Part shown: piece after piece, positions 53,488 through 63,289 of the stretch
How the letters are laid out: each line of letters starts with the position of its first letter
Position numbering within the stretch: the stretch's first letter is position 1
Translations under genes and position numbers: made by a program
Notes under the pieces: model-generated
Databases searched by the model: none
Told to the model about the DNA's origin: nothing
The model's input: only the letters and a program-made list of their open reading frames with translations
Assembly: GCF_013141765.1 (NCBI RefSeq)
Contig: NZ_WHOD01000045.1
Location: forward strand, 1 to 64,000
From: Paenibacillus foliorum
GTDB taxonomy: Bacteria; Bacillota; Bacilli; Paenibacillales; NBRC-103111
Direction of reading: 5' to 3'
Length of the DNA stretch: 64,000 bases

Positions 53488-54474
53488 CTACAATGTCCAT
53501 CCTTCATAAAGAACTCTGTGTTTTTTCGCTACTAATGACATCAATCCCGATTGAACTGATACTTGATGTTGATACAATTGACAAGGCTTAGTGGCTGTAA
53601 AAACCAAATTACCGTCAGTTAATTTTTTTGAATTAAAATCATACCCCATTTTTTGAATGGTTTCAGTCAATTCATCAGATTTTTGCTTTTCGTCTGCAAT
53701 AAAATGATGCTTAATCCCATGAGCTGTTTCAAATTTAATTATGTGAGTATCCAGTTGACGGATTTTATCCTGGTCTTTTAACTCTCTGAGTGATTTTTCT
53801 TCATTCGATTCTTCATGGCCATATAATCCTTCTTCAAATATTTCATCTATTTTCTTCCTATCATAATCTAAAATCCAATCACTAAATTTGGTATATATCC
53901 CCTTTAACGTCTGATTATTAGTCGAAAATACATCTAATCCTCTATCATCATACATGTGGAAAATATAATTCTTGGTTGTATTAATAAAAAAACAACTTTG
54001 TTCAACATAAGGTTTAATTAAAAAATCCACATGAGATATTGCTTTTAATAATGAAGTATAACGAATGTCAGAAACTTTACATTTTAATATATATGAGTAG
54101 GTAACTTGCCTTTCCTCATCTTCATTTTCTGCCCATAATCTTTTTATTACATGTAGTCCTTTTAAGAGTTCTTTATCTTTTAAATACTTGTCAAATATCT
54201 TAAGCTTCTTATATTTGTTTTTATTGGTTAGATCACCATATTTGATTACTAATAAGAAAATATCATCTAAAGGTTCATTCATTTCTTCAAAAATCGTTTT
54301 TGAACGTTTATATACATGGTTTAAATACAGTTCCTTATTTTCCTTCCAAAGACCTGGTAATCCCAATTCAAATCGAATCCACGATGGAACTTGATGGTAT
54401 ATATAGAAGGGATACGTGTTTATCTGTGTAAAGTGTTCTTTCATATAACACTCATACTGTTCTTTCGTATTCAT
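53488..54474 (-). CDS. DUF3885-domain protein
   Basis: A 328-residue protein. The DUF3885 pattern covers about residues 1-200 (FYIYHQVPSWIRFELGLP, HMYDDRGLDVFSTNNQTLKGIY, FSDWILDYDR). The C-terminal part (DKIRQLDTHIIKFETAHGIKHHFIADEKQKSDELTETIQKMGYDF) resembles RraB/DUF695-type domains. No enzymatic motif is visible. GAGGTG lies 4 bases before the ATG. It heads a minus-strand group of small genes in an AT-rich segment, which suggests a recently acquired island. Confidence 0.75.
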   Translation of the reverse strand: MNTKEQYECYMKEHFTQINTYPFYIYHQVPSWIRFELGLPGLWKENKELYLNHVYKRSKTIFEEMNEPLDDIFLLVIKYGDLTNKNKYKKLKIFDKYLKDKELLKGLHVIKRLWAENEDEERQVTYSYILKCKVSDIRYTSLLKAISHVDFLIKPYVEQSCFFINTTKNYIFHMYDDRGLDVFSTNNQTLKGIYTKFSDWILDYDRKKIDEIFEEGLYGHEESNEEKSLRELKDQDKIRQLDTHIIKFETAHGIKHHFIADEKQKSDELTETIQKMGYDFNSKKLTDGNLVFTATKPCQLYQHQVSVQSGLMSLVAKKHRVLYEGWTL

Positions 54475-54648
54475 CGTTCACCTCAGTGTTTCTCGATAAA
54501 ATCGTACTTTCATCTACCATTTATGAAATCATTATCTATTTTGAGAATAGTAAAACTATACCATAGCTGCTAAAGATGGTATACTGCCCCCTCTCCTTTA
54601 TGAGAACCGTAAAAAAAAGCTAAAGGCAATATCTCTCCCGGCCTAATT

Positions 54649-54676
54649 TGTTTACATAACAATAACTATGTAATCA
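54649..54676. other. dif-like 11-6-11 site, copy 3
   Basis: Left arm TGTTTACATAA, spacer CAATAA, right arm CTATGTAATCA. It is directly followed by a second inverted repeat that reuses the right arm: ATAACTATGT (54662-54671) against ACATAGTTAT (about 54677-54686). The rest of 54475-54833 shows no gene. Confidence 0.5.
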
Positions 54677-54833
54677 ACATAGTTATCGGACACCATTCAT
54701 TTTTATTTGTACAACAGTCTCAGGCGGCGGCCTTAGGATCAGGGGCCACTGACAAGAACGGTAAGCTATTCTAGTTCCTTGATACAGAATCCATAGTAAA
54801 TAACCTGCTACAGCGTTCAATTTTTACGTACAA

Positions 54834-54860
54834 AAGACCGTCAAGAAGCTTGACGGCCTT
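54834..54860 (-). terminator. Intrinsic terminator after SLH protein
   Basis: CCGTCAAG and CTTGACGG with a 3-base loop are followed by TCTTTTG on the minus strand, 8 bp after the stop codon. Confidence 0.82.
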
Positions 54861-54867
54861 GAGTGAA

Positions 54868-57800
54868 TCAATTGATAAATTGTAGCGATTGCAGCATGCG
54901 CTTCAGAATAGCAGCAGCTTGTGCACGCGTTGCAGGTTCATTAGGCATGAAGGCGTTGTCCGATACTCCTTGAATGAGACCAACTGACAGTGCTTGGGAG
55001 ACGGATGCTCTCGACCAGTCGCCTATCTCCGAGCTGTCGGCGAACCGATTCAATATAGCGTTGTCGGCCTGGATTTCCTTGCCTCCGAATCTCATCGCCC
55101 TAATCATCATTGCCACCATTTGTTCACGATTGATTTTATCGTTTGGCTTAAACGTACCATCTTCATAACCTGTGATCAGTCCCGCTTTGTACGCCGTACC
55201 TACGGCTCCGGCAAACCAGTCGCTTGGTTGTACATCACGGAATCCATCAGCCTTCACTTCAACCAATCCAAGTGAACGAACCAACAAGGCGGCAAACTCG
55301 GAACGTGTAATGTTGAGCTCCGGTGCAAATTGCTGATCAGTTGTACCGTTTACGATCCGCTTATTCGCCAGCAGTTCTATATCCGCTTTTGCCCAATGCC
55401 CTTGCAAATCGGTAAATGATTTATCGGACTGGATAACTGTGTAAATGCTATTGTGCGGAGAACGAATCGAAATCTCGACAGAACCGTTATTCGTTGTGAT
55501 TGTGGCTGGTACAAAGTGGAATTGATTGTTCGAGTCCATCCATACCGCAGTTATTTTGCTCGAATCAACCGTCATCATACCCAATACAATGGTACGTTTC
55601 ACGTACACTCCGCCGAAGTCACTAATTTCTTTACCGTTGACCAAGATCGTAAATTCGATCGGGTTCGTGATCACTTGCTTCACGTTCAAGTCTCTCACCG
55701 CTGTATTTACATCGTCTCTGGCTTTACCGGATACATTAGAAATCCTGACGGTTACGATTGAATCCTTCGGAATATTTTTAAGCACTCCTACAGGCAGCTC
55801 ATAAGAAGCACCATTCACTTGAATCTGAATCACCGGATTGTTTTGCTTACTGTTAGCATTCAGAATCGCATTGCCTGGCAGTTCTACTTGAACTGTTGAA
55901 TCACTTCCCTTCACTTCGATCACGACAAGCGAATTCAATAAGGCTTTATCCAGCTTATCGGCGTCCACAGTGACTTTCGTTACCGTCTTTCCATCTGCTG
56001 TTGTTTCTTTGGTTACTTTTGCGTCTTTTTCTAGATCAAGAGTAACCCTACTTCCGGATGAGCCCGTTGTGGATGTCGTAGTATTGCCGGAATCTGTTAC
56101 CGGTGCAGGTGTGCTGCCAGTATGTGTTCTCGAGGTAACAGAAGCTGTGTTAAAGCTAACCGTCGGTCCAAAAACACTCCGAGTACCATCCGTATCAATC
56201 GCTTGAATTATATACGTATAGTTGCTGTTTGGTGTCAAACCTGTCAGCTCATACATTAGAACATTACCAATCGATGCAAGTTCTGAGTAAGTATTGGCAG
56301 TTACGCTATAAAGCTTATAACCGGTTACCCCCCTGCTCGCTTGCGCAGCAGTCCAATTTAAGGTTGCTGTTCTTGCTGTCACCGCAGTAACGGTTAGACT
56401 AGAATTACTTGGCCATATAGGCTGTATGACCGTAATTGTCGCTTCGGCCTTAATGGAAGTACCCGCAACGGTTCCTTGAACGGTAAAGCTGCCTGCCGAT
56501 GCATATTGGGATGCGTTGATGTTGTTCCACGTTACAGCAAGCTGTTGGGTCGTGTTGTTGTTATAAACCGCGGAGACAACCGTCGGCAATGTAGGTGCTG
56601 TCCCTGCTTTTGTTGTGATGCTAATCGGTGTAATGCTTACAATTACTGGCGCGGGGATATCCACTGAAGTAACTGTAATGTTCGCTAATGCCTTATAAGT
56701 TGTGCTCGTAACGGTTCCTTGAACGGTAAAGCTGCCTACTGATGCATATTGGGATGCGTTGATATTGTCCCAGGCTACAGCAAGCTGTTGGGTCGTGTTA
56801 TTGCTGTAAACCGCGGAGACAACCGTCGGCATAATGGGTGCTATACCTACTTTTGTAGTTATGCTTACTGGAGTAATGCCTACAATTTTCGGGAGCACTA
56901 GTGGATCTGCTGGTATGGCCGGTGCCGAAATCATAAATTTACGAGAATACGGATCTGTTCCCTTTGACCTGACGGCGACTTTGGACAGATCGGTCATGTC
57001 ACTCGGTAAAGTATAACTCGTTGCGCCTTTCTGTAAGTCGGCAAGTACCTTTGTTCCATCATAAACCGTGTAGCCTTCGCTTAAATCATTAGAATCCCAC
57101 TTCAGAATTTTAGCTGAACCGCTAGCTTCAACAATTAGATTCTGTGGAGGACGTGGCGCATTAAACACTTGAACTTGTGTAAGACGTGGAGGCCCTGTTA
57201 GATCCGCACCTGTATTGCCGCCGGATGCATTCTCTACCGATACTTTAATGTATCTTGAATGATATGTCTTACCCAGGTTTATTGGATACGAACTATCTTC
57301 TGAATCCGTACCGCCATTATTGTTGCCAGTAGCATACGTAAAACCTTGGGCTGTCTTGATATCCACTTGTTTAAATGTCATGGCGTCAAAATCTGCTGAA
57401 GATGAATGGTTTGTGAAATCATCAGATACATATACGGTAACGCCTTTTAACCTGTTGGATTTTGCAAAGAGTCTCATTTGGCTGAAATCCATTGCCTGGC
57501 CAAGGTCTATTACGAAGCTGCCTTTTCTGTCTCCATTAGTTCCCAGCCATGAATAATTTCCGATTTGATCCAGACTGGTCACGTTGGTTACATTCCATTT
57601 TGTTGGATCTTGCAGTACGCCCTTAGTCAATTTGTCCGCATTGCCATATTCATTGGCCTTCGCAGATTGCAACTGGATCGGGTTTGCGCCTTCTGTCGTG
57701 CCTACGTTATATGCTTTTTTGTTAAGCGCAAGGTTTACAGATGATATCCCTGATGCCACCTTACTTATGGTAATGTCGGCAAGCTGAAGCTCAGCATCAT

Positions 57801-60800
57801 AAGCAGAGTTTGTACCGTTAGCGGAGCTGCGATAAATGCCCCACTTGGGACGCTCATATTGATCAAAAGTAGCTGGATACTCGGTTTCAAAGCTGCCGCT
57901 TCTTTCCGGTCTTCTCCATAAGTCTTTGATACCGTCGCCTGCACCTTGGTTTGGAAACACTTGATACACATCCGGGCTATCGAAGGTGTATACCTTACCG
58001 GTTACTGTATCCGTTATCTTGACTGTAAGCCAGCCGCTATCCGAAATAAGCGCGTTAAGCTCAACCTTAATCCAATGCCCATCGATTTCTTTTAACGGAA
58101 TTCTCATAAGGGTTTTATCGCCGTCATATCGGTTGTGATTCACTACAAGATCCCTGCTGGTCGTTCCGGAAATCGACATAGCGATGATATAAGCGCCGTT
58201 CTCACCTCCGGTGTTGCCGCCCTGTAATGTATCAGCCGCTTGGGCATTCGTAGCCTTCAACTGGAAGATATGCCTGAAGTTAGGCTGATTCCACTGGTTG
58301 CCATCCGGTATATTCCAGAGCCAATCATAAGAAACCAAGTCACCTTCGTAGGCTACAAAATCGCCAGTTGAATCTTCGCTAGGGCGAATTTCAACCCGTT
58401 GCCTATCCGTAGTAGCAGCACCGTCAACAACATAGCCTAAATTCCAGTCAAAAACACCCTTGTGACCGTATTCGCCATCACGAGTCTTTTCGATGAATTC
58501 ATTGTTCAAGCCTCTACCGTATTCAAAGATCTTGAACACATCTTTTTTCAGTGTGCTGTCCCAAATGCTCTTGATATGATCGTCGGCCGCAGTTGCCCGA
58601 GGCTGATCACCGTAAAATGCGTGGTAAGCGTCTCTTATCCTTTTAGTCACGCCTTCTACCGGTTCGTCGGTACCCATAGCGCCGCCCAAAATGTTATAAG
58701 GAGATACGCCAGCAATTGCGTTCATCTTGATTGTCTTGTTATTCTCGCCATAACCGCGTGCTGTTACGTTCAATGCAAATATAGACGGGTTGCCGTTGTT
58801 AAAATGAAACGTAAATTCATTGGTACCTAGTGGCAATTTGGCAAGGTATGGGAGTGTCAATGTAACCGTATTGCCTGATAGAGAGTAGTCATTATCCTGA
58901 CGAAGCGCAGTGTCACCTTTGGTTATGCTCGTAAGCGCCTGCCCGTTAGCAAGGTTTATATGGGTAGATATAGGTGAAACCTGATCCCATGTACTATAAG
59001 TTTCCTTATCGGGTACCAATCCGGTTGCGTTGGTTACCGAGTCCTTTCCATAAATAGCCAATCCGGATATACCCATCATCGATTTGGTATCATCCACACG
59101 CTTATCGCGGGGGCCAACCAGTACTGTGTTTACCATCACATACCGGGCTGTAAACGGGTAAACGAATGTCTTGGTATCATAGCCCCATTTTTGACCATTG
59201 TAGGTTACATAAGACCACAAACCTTCCGTTTCCGTTCCGCCGGCCAGCGTCCATCCATTTGCCTTCCAGTCGTAATTGTTCGCCTTATCAGAGTCGGATG
59301 CCACGGGAGCACTTGCCCAAGATTTGGGGTCATTGGAGTAATACACTTCAAATCTTGTCGCATTACTTTGAATATTTGAGATGATGTTGGGTATTTCAAG
59401 GTACAACTTATCAATCGTTTTTGGAGTGCCAAAGTCAACCGTTAATGCCAAGGAGGATGGCGAATAGTTACTTTTATATACATCTGAGCTTGAATTACGC
59501 CAATAGCCGCTACCACCGGATAGCAAAGCGTCTACTCCCGGATGATCAGAAGCTTCAGAGCTCACCTTGAGATTCACGCCTGCTTGAGGTGTGAATCGGG
59601 ATGGAGCCAACAGACTTACCGAACCTGAAGGAATTACCGGAACATCCGCTACCGTAACCGTACAAGTTTGGCTCAAGCTTCCATAGCTTACGGTTATTAC
59701 AGCCGTACCTGCACTTACACCGGTTACTAAACCATTTGCATCAACAGTTGCCACTGATGGATTTGCCGATTCCCAAGTTACCTTCTTAATCGGTGTTTCT
59801 TCAGGTAATACTTCGGCTTGAAGAGACTCTGTTTTGCCGATTGCAAGGTTTAGGCTATTCTTGTTGATGGTTAAGGATCGAGAAGTCTCTCCGAAGACTC
59901 TGAATACATTACTACGAATTCCAACACCACTTCCATTGGGTTTACTTTGTGTGACATCGGATACAAGCAGCACATATTGAGCTGCAATCGGTGTGGTTAA
60001 TGTTTGATCAACCTTTTCGTTATTACTCAATGGTGTCGTTTTCCCTACTCCGGATATTGGAATCCATGAGCCTCCGTGTGCAGTCTGAAGCGGTTTCTCC
60101 GTTCCCTTGGTACTTGTAGAAAAGTTATTACCCTCCACTAGTTCATCATAAGCGGCGGCATCATTGGTATAGTACATCTGGTAATTGTTCAAATAGCTGC
60201 TATTATTGGTCCATTCAATTTGAATTTTGCTAACTTCTATTTTCTTTTCCATCTGCACAGCCGCCCAGTATTGATGATTGCCTGCGTCCGGGGTAACCAG
60301 AGAACTGTTCGCCTGCCAATAGTTGGTTGCTTCGTCATCAATAAAGTATTCTTTGGGGTTACTGGTTCCTGAAGAAACAACCTTTATTTTGGCCCCTGGA
60401 GTTACCGCCCAGTTTTTATAATCCGTAAGGGTAACTTCAATGTAGGGCTGAATATTTTGCAGGTTCGTAATCCCAATGCCATTAAATTTTCCATAAATCT
60501 TATTTGTGCCCGTGCTATCCGGCTGGTAGTCGGTCGAGTTCCAAGTTACGTTCACCTTCTCTGTTTTCCCTGTACTCAAGGTTGCATCAAGCTGCGTAGG
60601 CAAACCTAAGCTACTAAAAGCAGTGCCTTTGGAAGCCATGATTCCCAACGGCCTGGCCCATGCTGTAACGTCCTTAGGCTGTATATTGGGATTCCAGCCA
60701 TCAGGAAAAATATAGCTGTCTTTATCCCTTTTGACTAAATGAACATCTGCCAGATACATAGTTGCGGCTTGGAATTCATCTTTATAGGCCGCATCTCCCT

Positions 60801-62271
60801 CACCATTATACAAACCCCGGTAAAGCCCCCATTTGGAACGGTTTTGCTGACCTGATTCTATAGGCAGATCACCTCTTTCGTCTCTACCAGTCGTTGGATT
60901 TTTCACTTCAGGGCGCCTGTAGGTTTCGGCTGTCATACCGCCTTCGAACATCACATTGTTTGTTTCCAGGTCGACTAGCTTACCGTAAACATAACCTTTA
61001 TCGGCGGTTAGAATCGTTACTTCCATATCAAGCCAGCGGTCAACGACCTTGTCAAATGGAATTGTGAACAATGGCTTTATTCGGTCCGCGTAGTTGCCAT
61101 CAGGATTGTTCCTGAATTCAAGCTGTCCTTTACCTCCACTTGAAACCAATGTAAGAGTAGTCACTGGCTGGCCGGCTGCGTTGCCTGCTACTTCTTTCAA
61201 TTGGAATATGTGCCAAAATCTGTGGGGCTCAATAAAATCACCGGCACGCTTATCACCAACATCATGCTGAAACCTTAAAGTTTCCGACGGGAGCATAAAC
61301 CTCCAGTGGTGGGTCATAATGTCGCCGCCCACACTATTTGCAGCAATATTGGCTGCGCCAGTGTTGCTTTTGATCTCCAGCCTCTGGCGGTCGCTGTTGA
61401 CAGCGCCTCGATCGCCGTCGTCCCGGCTCACGCCATCCGGCGTAACAAAAGGCAAGAATTCATGATAACGCAAAATATCGGAGTTGAGCTTGTTTGAGCC
61501 CGGTACATTTGCAATGCCATACTTCGTAAGCGCATTCAAATCGTTTTTGCCTATAGTCTGCAAATACATATTATCTCCCAGCCATGACTCATCAACTGTC
61601 GAAGCCGCAGGATAGTCTCCTGAACGGTCATAGACAGATTCTGACCATGATTTCCCGCTGTATGATGAAGGGATGCCCGGACCTTCTATAGCACCAGTAG
61701 TACTACCATTGCCAATTTTAGAAGCACCCAAAACATCCCATGCGTCTTCACCCGCCTTAATATTAAGTGGAGAATAATTGTCGTTGGGTCCGAGAGGGCC
61801 TGTTATAGGGGGCAAAACACTATCCACATGAACGGTTATGGTATAGCTTTTACTGTTACTGCTATTATTCTTATCGGTTACTATCAAAGAGTATAAGGTG
61901 GTACCACTTATTGAAAATTGGTCCAATTTGGCATCGTCTTTGTTGATGCCGCTAGCAGCAAAAGGAATAGCCGTTGTTCCGTTGCTTCTGTATAGTGTCG
62001 CGGTAGCCCCTGGATTTGTTGTTACATTTATCATTTGGTATAAAGTGCCGTAGGGCAATGATATATCAATGGTTGCATTAGTAAGATCAACTACTGCGTT
62101 TACAGGCTTATTCACTTTCACTTCCAATGTACCTAAGTTGTCTCCCTGCACTGCATGAACTGTCGATGCTGGTAAAACGGATAGATTAAAAAGTGAGAGT
62201 CCAAGTGAAAATATTAAAATTAGGCTTAATACCTTTTTTAGAACTTGCTGCTTAAGCATCATAATGAACAT
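54868..62271 (-). CDS. Giant SLH-anchored multidomain surface protein (2467 aa)
   Basis: A signal peptide (about 1-38) is followed by a cadherin-like sandwich (about 45-150) and a lyase-like jelly roll (about 168-530). Then come an Ig-like domain (to about 615), a discoidin-like domain (about 618-795), Big_2 (800-875), a second discoidin-like domain (888-1085) and an X2-like domain (1091-1176). A second jelly roll (1185-1500), a third discoidin-like domain (1510-1708), an FN3-like domain, two near-identical Ig-like repeats (from about 1795 and 1873) and FN3 (1953-2048) follow. A Ser/Thr linker and three SLH motifs (from about 2284, 2343 and 2411; FTDLQGHWAKADIE, FRDVQPSDWFAGAV, FADSSEIGDWSRAS) close it. 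SLH motifs bind pyruvylated wall polymer. It probably binds and cleaves polysaccharide outside the cell. AGGAGG lies 7 bases before the ATG. Confidence 0.88.
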   Translation of the reverse strand: MFIMMLKQQVLKKVLSLILIFSLGLSLFNLSVLPASTVHAVQGDNLGTLEVKVNKPVNAVVDLTNATIDISLPYGTLYQMINVTTNPGATATLYRSNGTTAIPFAASGINKDDAKLDQFSISGTTLYSLIVTDKNNSSNSKSYTITVHVDSVLPPITGPLGPNDNYSPLNIKAGEDAWDVLGASKIGNGSTTGAIEGPGIPSSYSGKSWSESVYDRSGDYPAASTVDESWLGDNMYLQTIGKNDLNALTKYGIANVPGSNKLNSDILRYHEFLPFVTPDGVSRDDGDRGAVNSDRQRLEIKSNTGAANIAANSVGGDIMTHHWRFMLPSETLRFQHDVGDKRAGDFIEPHRFWHIFQLKEVAGNAAGQPVTTLTLVSSGGKGQLEFRNNPDGNYADRIKPLFTIPFDKVVDRWLDMEVTILTADKGYVYGKLVDLETNNVMFEGGMTAETYRRPEVKNPTTGRDERGDLPIESGQQNRSKWGLYRGLYNGEGDAAYKDEFQAATMYLADVHLVKRDKDSYIFPDGWNPNIQPKDVTAWARPLGIMASKGTAFSSLGLPTQLDATLSTGKTEKVNVTWNSTDYQPDSTGTNKIYGKFNGIGITNLQNIQPYIEVTLTDYKNWAVTPGAKIKVVSSGTSNPKEYFIDDEATNYWQANSSLVTPDAGNHQYWAAVQMEKKIEVSKIQIEWTNNSSYLNNYQMYYTNDAAAYDELVEGNNFSTSTKGTEKPLQTAHGGSWIPISGVGKTTPLSNNEKVDQTLTTPIAAQYVLLVSDVTQSKPNGSGVGIRSNVFRVFGETSRSLTINKNSLNLAIGKTESLQAEVLPEETPIKKVTWESANPSVATVDANGLVTGVSAGTAVITVSYGSLSQTCTVTVADVPVIPSGSVSLLAPSRFTPQAGVNLKVSSEASDHPGVDALLSGGSGYWRNSSSDVYKSNYSPSSLALTVDFGTPKTIDKLYLEIPNIISNIQSNATRFEVYYSNDPKSWASAPVASDSDKANNYDWKANGWTLAGGTETEGLWSYVTYNGQKWGYDTKTFVYPFTARYVMVNTVLVGPRDKRVDDTKSMMGISGLAIYGKDSVTNATGLVPDKETYSTWDQVSPISTHINLANGQALTSITKGDTALRQDNDYSLSGNTVTLTLPYLAKLPLGTNEFTFHFNNGNPSIFALNVTARGYGENNKTIKMNAIAGVSPYNILGGAMGTDEPVEGVTKRIRDAYHAFYGDQPRATAADDHIKSIWDSTLKKDVFKIFEYGRGLNNEFIEKTRDGEYGHKGVFDWNLGYVVDGAATTDRQRVEIRPSEDSTGDFVAYEGDLVSYDWLWNIPDGNQWNQPNFRHIFQLKATNAQAADTLQGGNTGGENGAYIIAMSISGTTSRDLVVNHNRYDGDKTLMRIPLKEIDGHWIKVELNALISDSGWLTVKITDTVTGKVYTFDSPDVYQVFPNQGAGDGIKDLWRRPERSGSFETEYPATFDQYERPKWGIYRSSANGTNSAYDAELQLADITISKVASGISSVNLALNKKAYNVGTTEGANPIQLQSAKANEYGNADKLTKGVLQDPTKWNVTNVTSLDQIGNYSWLGTNGDRKGSFVIDLGQAMDFSQMRLFAKSNRLKGVTVYVSDDFTNHSSSADFDAMTFKQVDIKTAQGFTYATGNNNGGTDSEDSSYPINLGKTYHSRYIKVSVENASGGNTGADLTGPPRLTQVQVFNAPRPPQNLIVEASGSAKILKWDSNDLSEGYTVYDGTKVLADLQKGATSYTLPSDMTDLSKVAVRSKGTDPYSRKFMISAPAIPADPLVLPKIVGITPVSITTKVGIAPIMPTVVSAVYSNNTTQQLAVAWDNINASQYASVGSFTVQGTVTSTTYKALANITVTSVDIPAPVIVSITPISITTKAGTAPTLPTVVSAVYNNNTTQQLAVTWNNINASQYASAGSFTVQGTVAGTSIKAEATITVIQPIWPSNSSLTVTAVTARTATLNWTAAQASRGVTGYKLYSVTANTYSELASIGNVLMYELTGLTPNSNYTYIIQAIDTDGTRSVFGPTVSFNTASVTSRTHTGSTPAPVTDSGNTTTSTTGSSGSRVTLDLEKDAKVTKETTADGKTVTKVTVDADKLDKALLNSLVVIEVKGSDSTVQVELPGNAILNANSKQNNPVIQIQVNGASYELPVGVLKNIPKDSIVTVRISNVSGKARDDVNTAVRDLNVKQVITNPIEFTILVNGKEISDFGGVYVKRTIVLGMMTVDSSKITAVWMDSNNQFHFVPATITTNNGSVEISIRSPHNSIYTVIQSDKSFTDLQGHWAKADIELLANKRIVNGTTDQQFAPELNITRSEFAALLVRSLGLVEVKADGFRDVQPSDWFAGAVGTAYKAGLITGYEDGTFKPNDKINREQMVAMMIRAMRFGGKEIQADNAILNRFADSSEIGDWSRASVSQALSVGLIQGVSDNAFMPNEPATRAQAAAILKRMLQSLQFIN
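56468..56890 (-). repeat. Tandem 243-bp repeat within the SLH gene
   Basis: Two copies about 81 codons apart encode the Ig-like segments that begin ITPVSITTK and ITPISITTK. They are highly similar at the DNA level (for example an identical start at 56468 and 56711), so the duplication is recent. Confidence 0.8.
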
Positions 62272-62609
62272 CTTAAAGCCTCCTAATTATAGTCATATCA
62301 AGCCTTTAAAAACGTATTAAAGGAATGGCATCCCCCCTGTTATAAATTTTGACTGTGGAATCATGATTCGAGGATAGCGTTCCACATTGGTTAATTAGTC
62401 CATTTTATCTAAATAATAGGTAAAGCAAAATTGAATAATTTAAGGTGGCTTGTCATCTTTTACGCTTTTACATTTAAAAAAATCGAGACCATCCAATAAG
62501 TCATAGACTTAAAGGACAGCCTCTGTAAAAATAAGCCACTGCATGTCACCTCGCGTTAATGGCAATTAAGAAACTTAGGTAGGACTATTCCCTCCCACAA
62601 GGAAAGTGT
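62272..62609. other. Intergenic region upstream of the SLH gene
   Basis: It holds the SLH ribosome site and presumably its promoter. No gene, riboswitch or clear hairpin was recognised. Confidence 0.5.
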
Positions 62610-63026
62610 TTAATCAATTAGAATTAAATCTTTGCTCATATTCACTTGTTCAATCATATGCCCAATATTTCCTTCACCTGCATATAGGGACATGTCAAAA
62701 AAGTCTTGATTCAAATCAGACCAGTATAGTTCATTTTCTTCGCCTGAGATAATTACATCATGCTTTAATTTACCAACATAAACTTCAACATAGCATTTTT
62801 GTAAATAGTATTTAAAGTCCATTAAATGATACAAAGTCACATCCTCTTTTGAAATGCAGGTTTCTTCAAATAGTTCTCTATAAGCAGCATCAATACCCGC
62901 TTCTCCATCCTCGATTTTTCCGCCAACTAGATTTCTTAATCCTATGTATGGATTCTTTAACCGTTTACACATTAGCAGTCGGTCCATAGCTTTACTGTAA
63001 ATCATAAGAACGTTATACCCTTGCAT
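62610..63026 (-). CDS. NUDIX hydrolase (MutT-like)
   Basis: A 138-residue protein with a complete NUDIX box, GKIEDGEAGIDAAYRELFEE (G-x5-E-x7-RE-U-xEE), that binds Mg and hydrolyses nucleoside diphosphates linked to another group. VLMIYSKAMDRLLMCKRLKNPYIGLRNLVGG precedes it as usual. The substrate (an oxidised nucleotide or other) cannot be read. AAGGAGG precedes the ATG. It stands alone. Confidence 0.9.
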   Translation of the reverse strand: MQGYNVLMIYSKAMDRLLMCKRLKNPYIGLRNLVGGKIEDGEAGIDAAYRELFEETCISKEDVTLYHLMDFKYYLQKCYVEVYVGKLKHDVIISGEENELYWSDLNQDFFDMSLYAGEGNIGHMIEQVNMSKDLILID

Positions 63027-63289
63027 TACTTGACCTCCTTATTTCTTCCAAATCCATGCGAAACCATGAGCCATTTGAACCACTAGTATGTATGATATAC
63101 TGTCATATGATGAATTCGCAGAAATTCTACACCAACTACCCTATTCGATATTTTACCACTAAACATATAACCTCCACCTCATTTTCAAAATCGTTTTTAA
63201 AGGCAAATCATGAAAAAGTCGTATTTATGTTCGTATTTCACTATAATGGAGTTGTAATAATCTTATAATTTTTAGCAAGGAGCCTTTCT

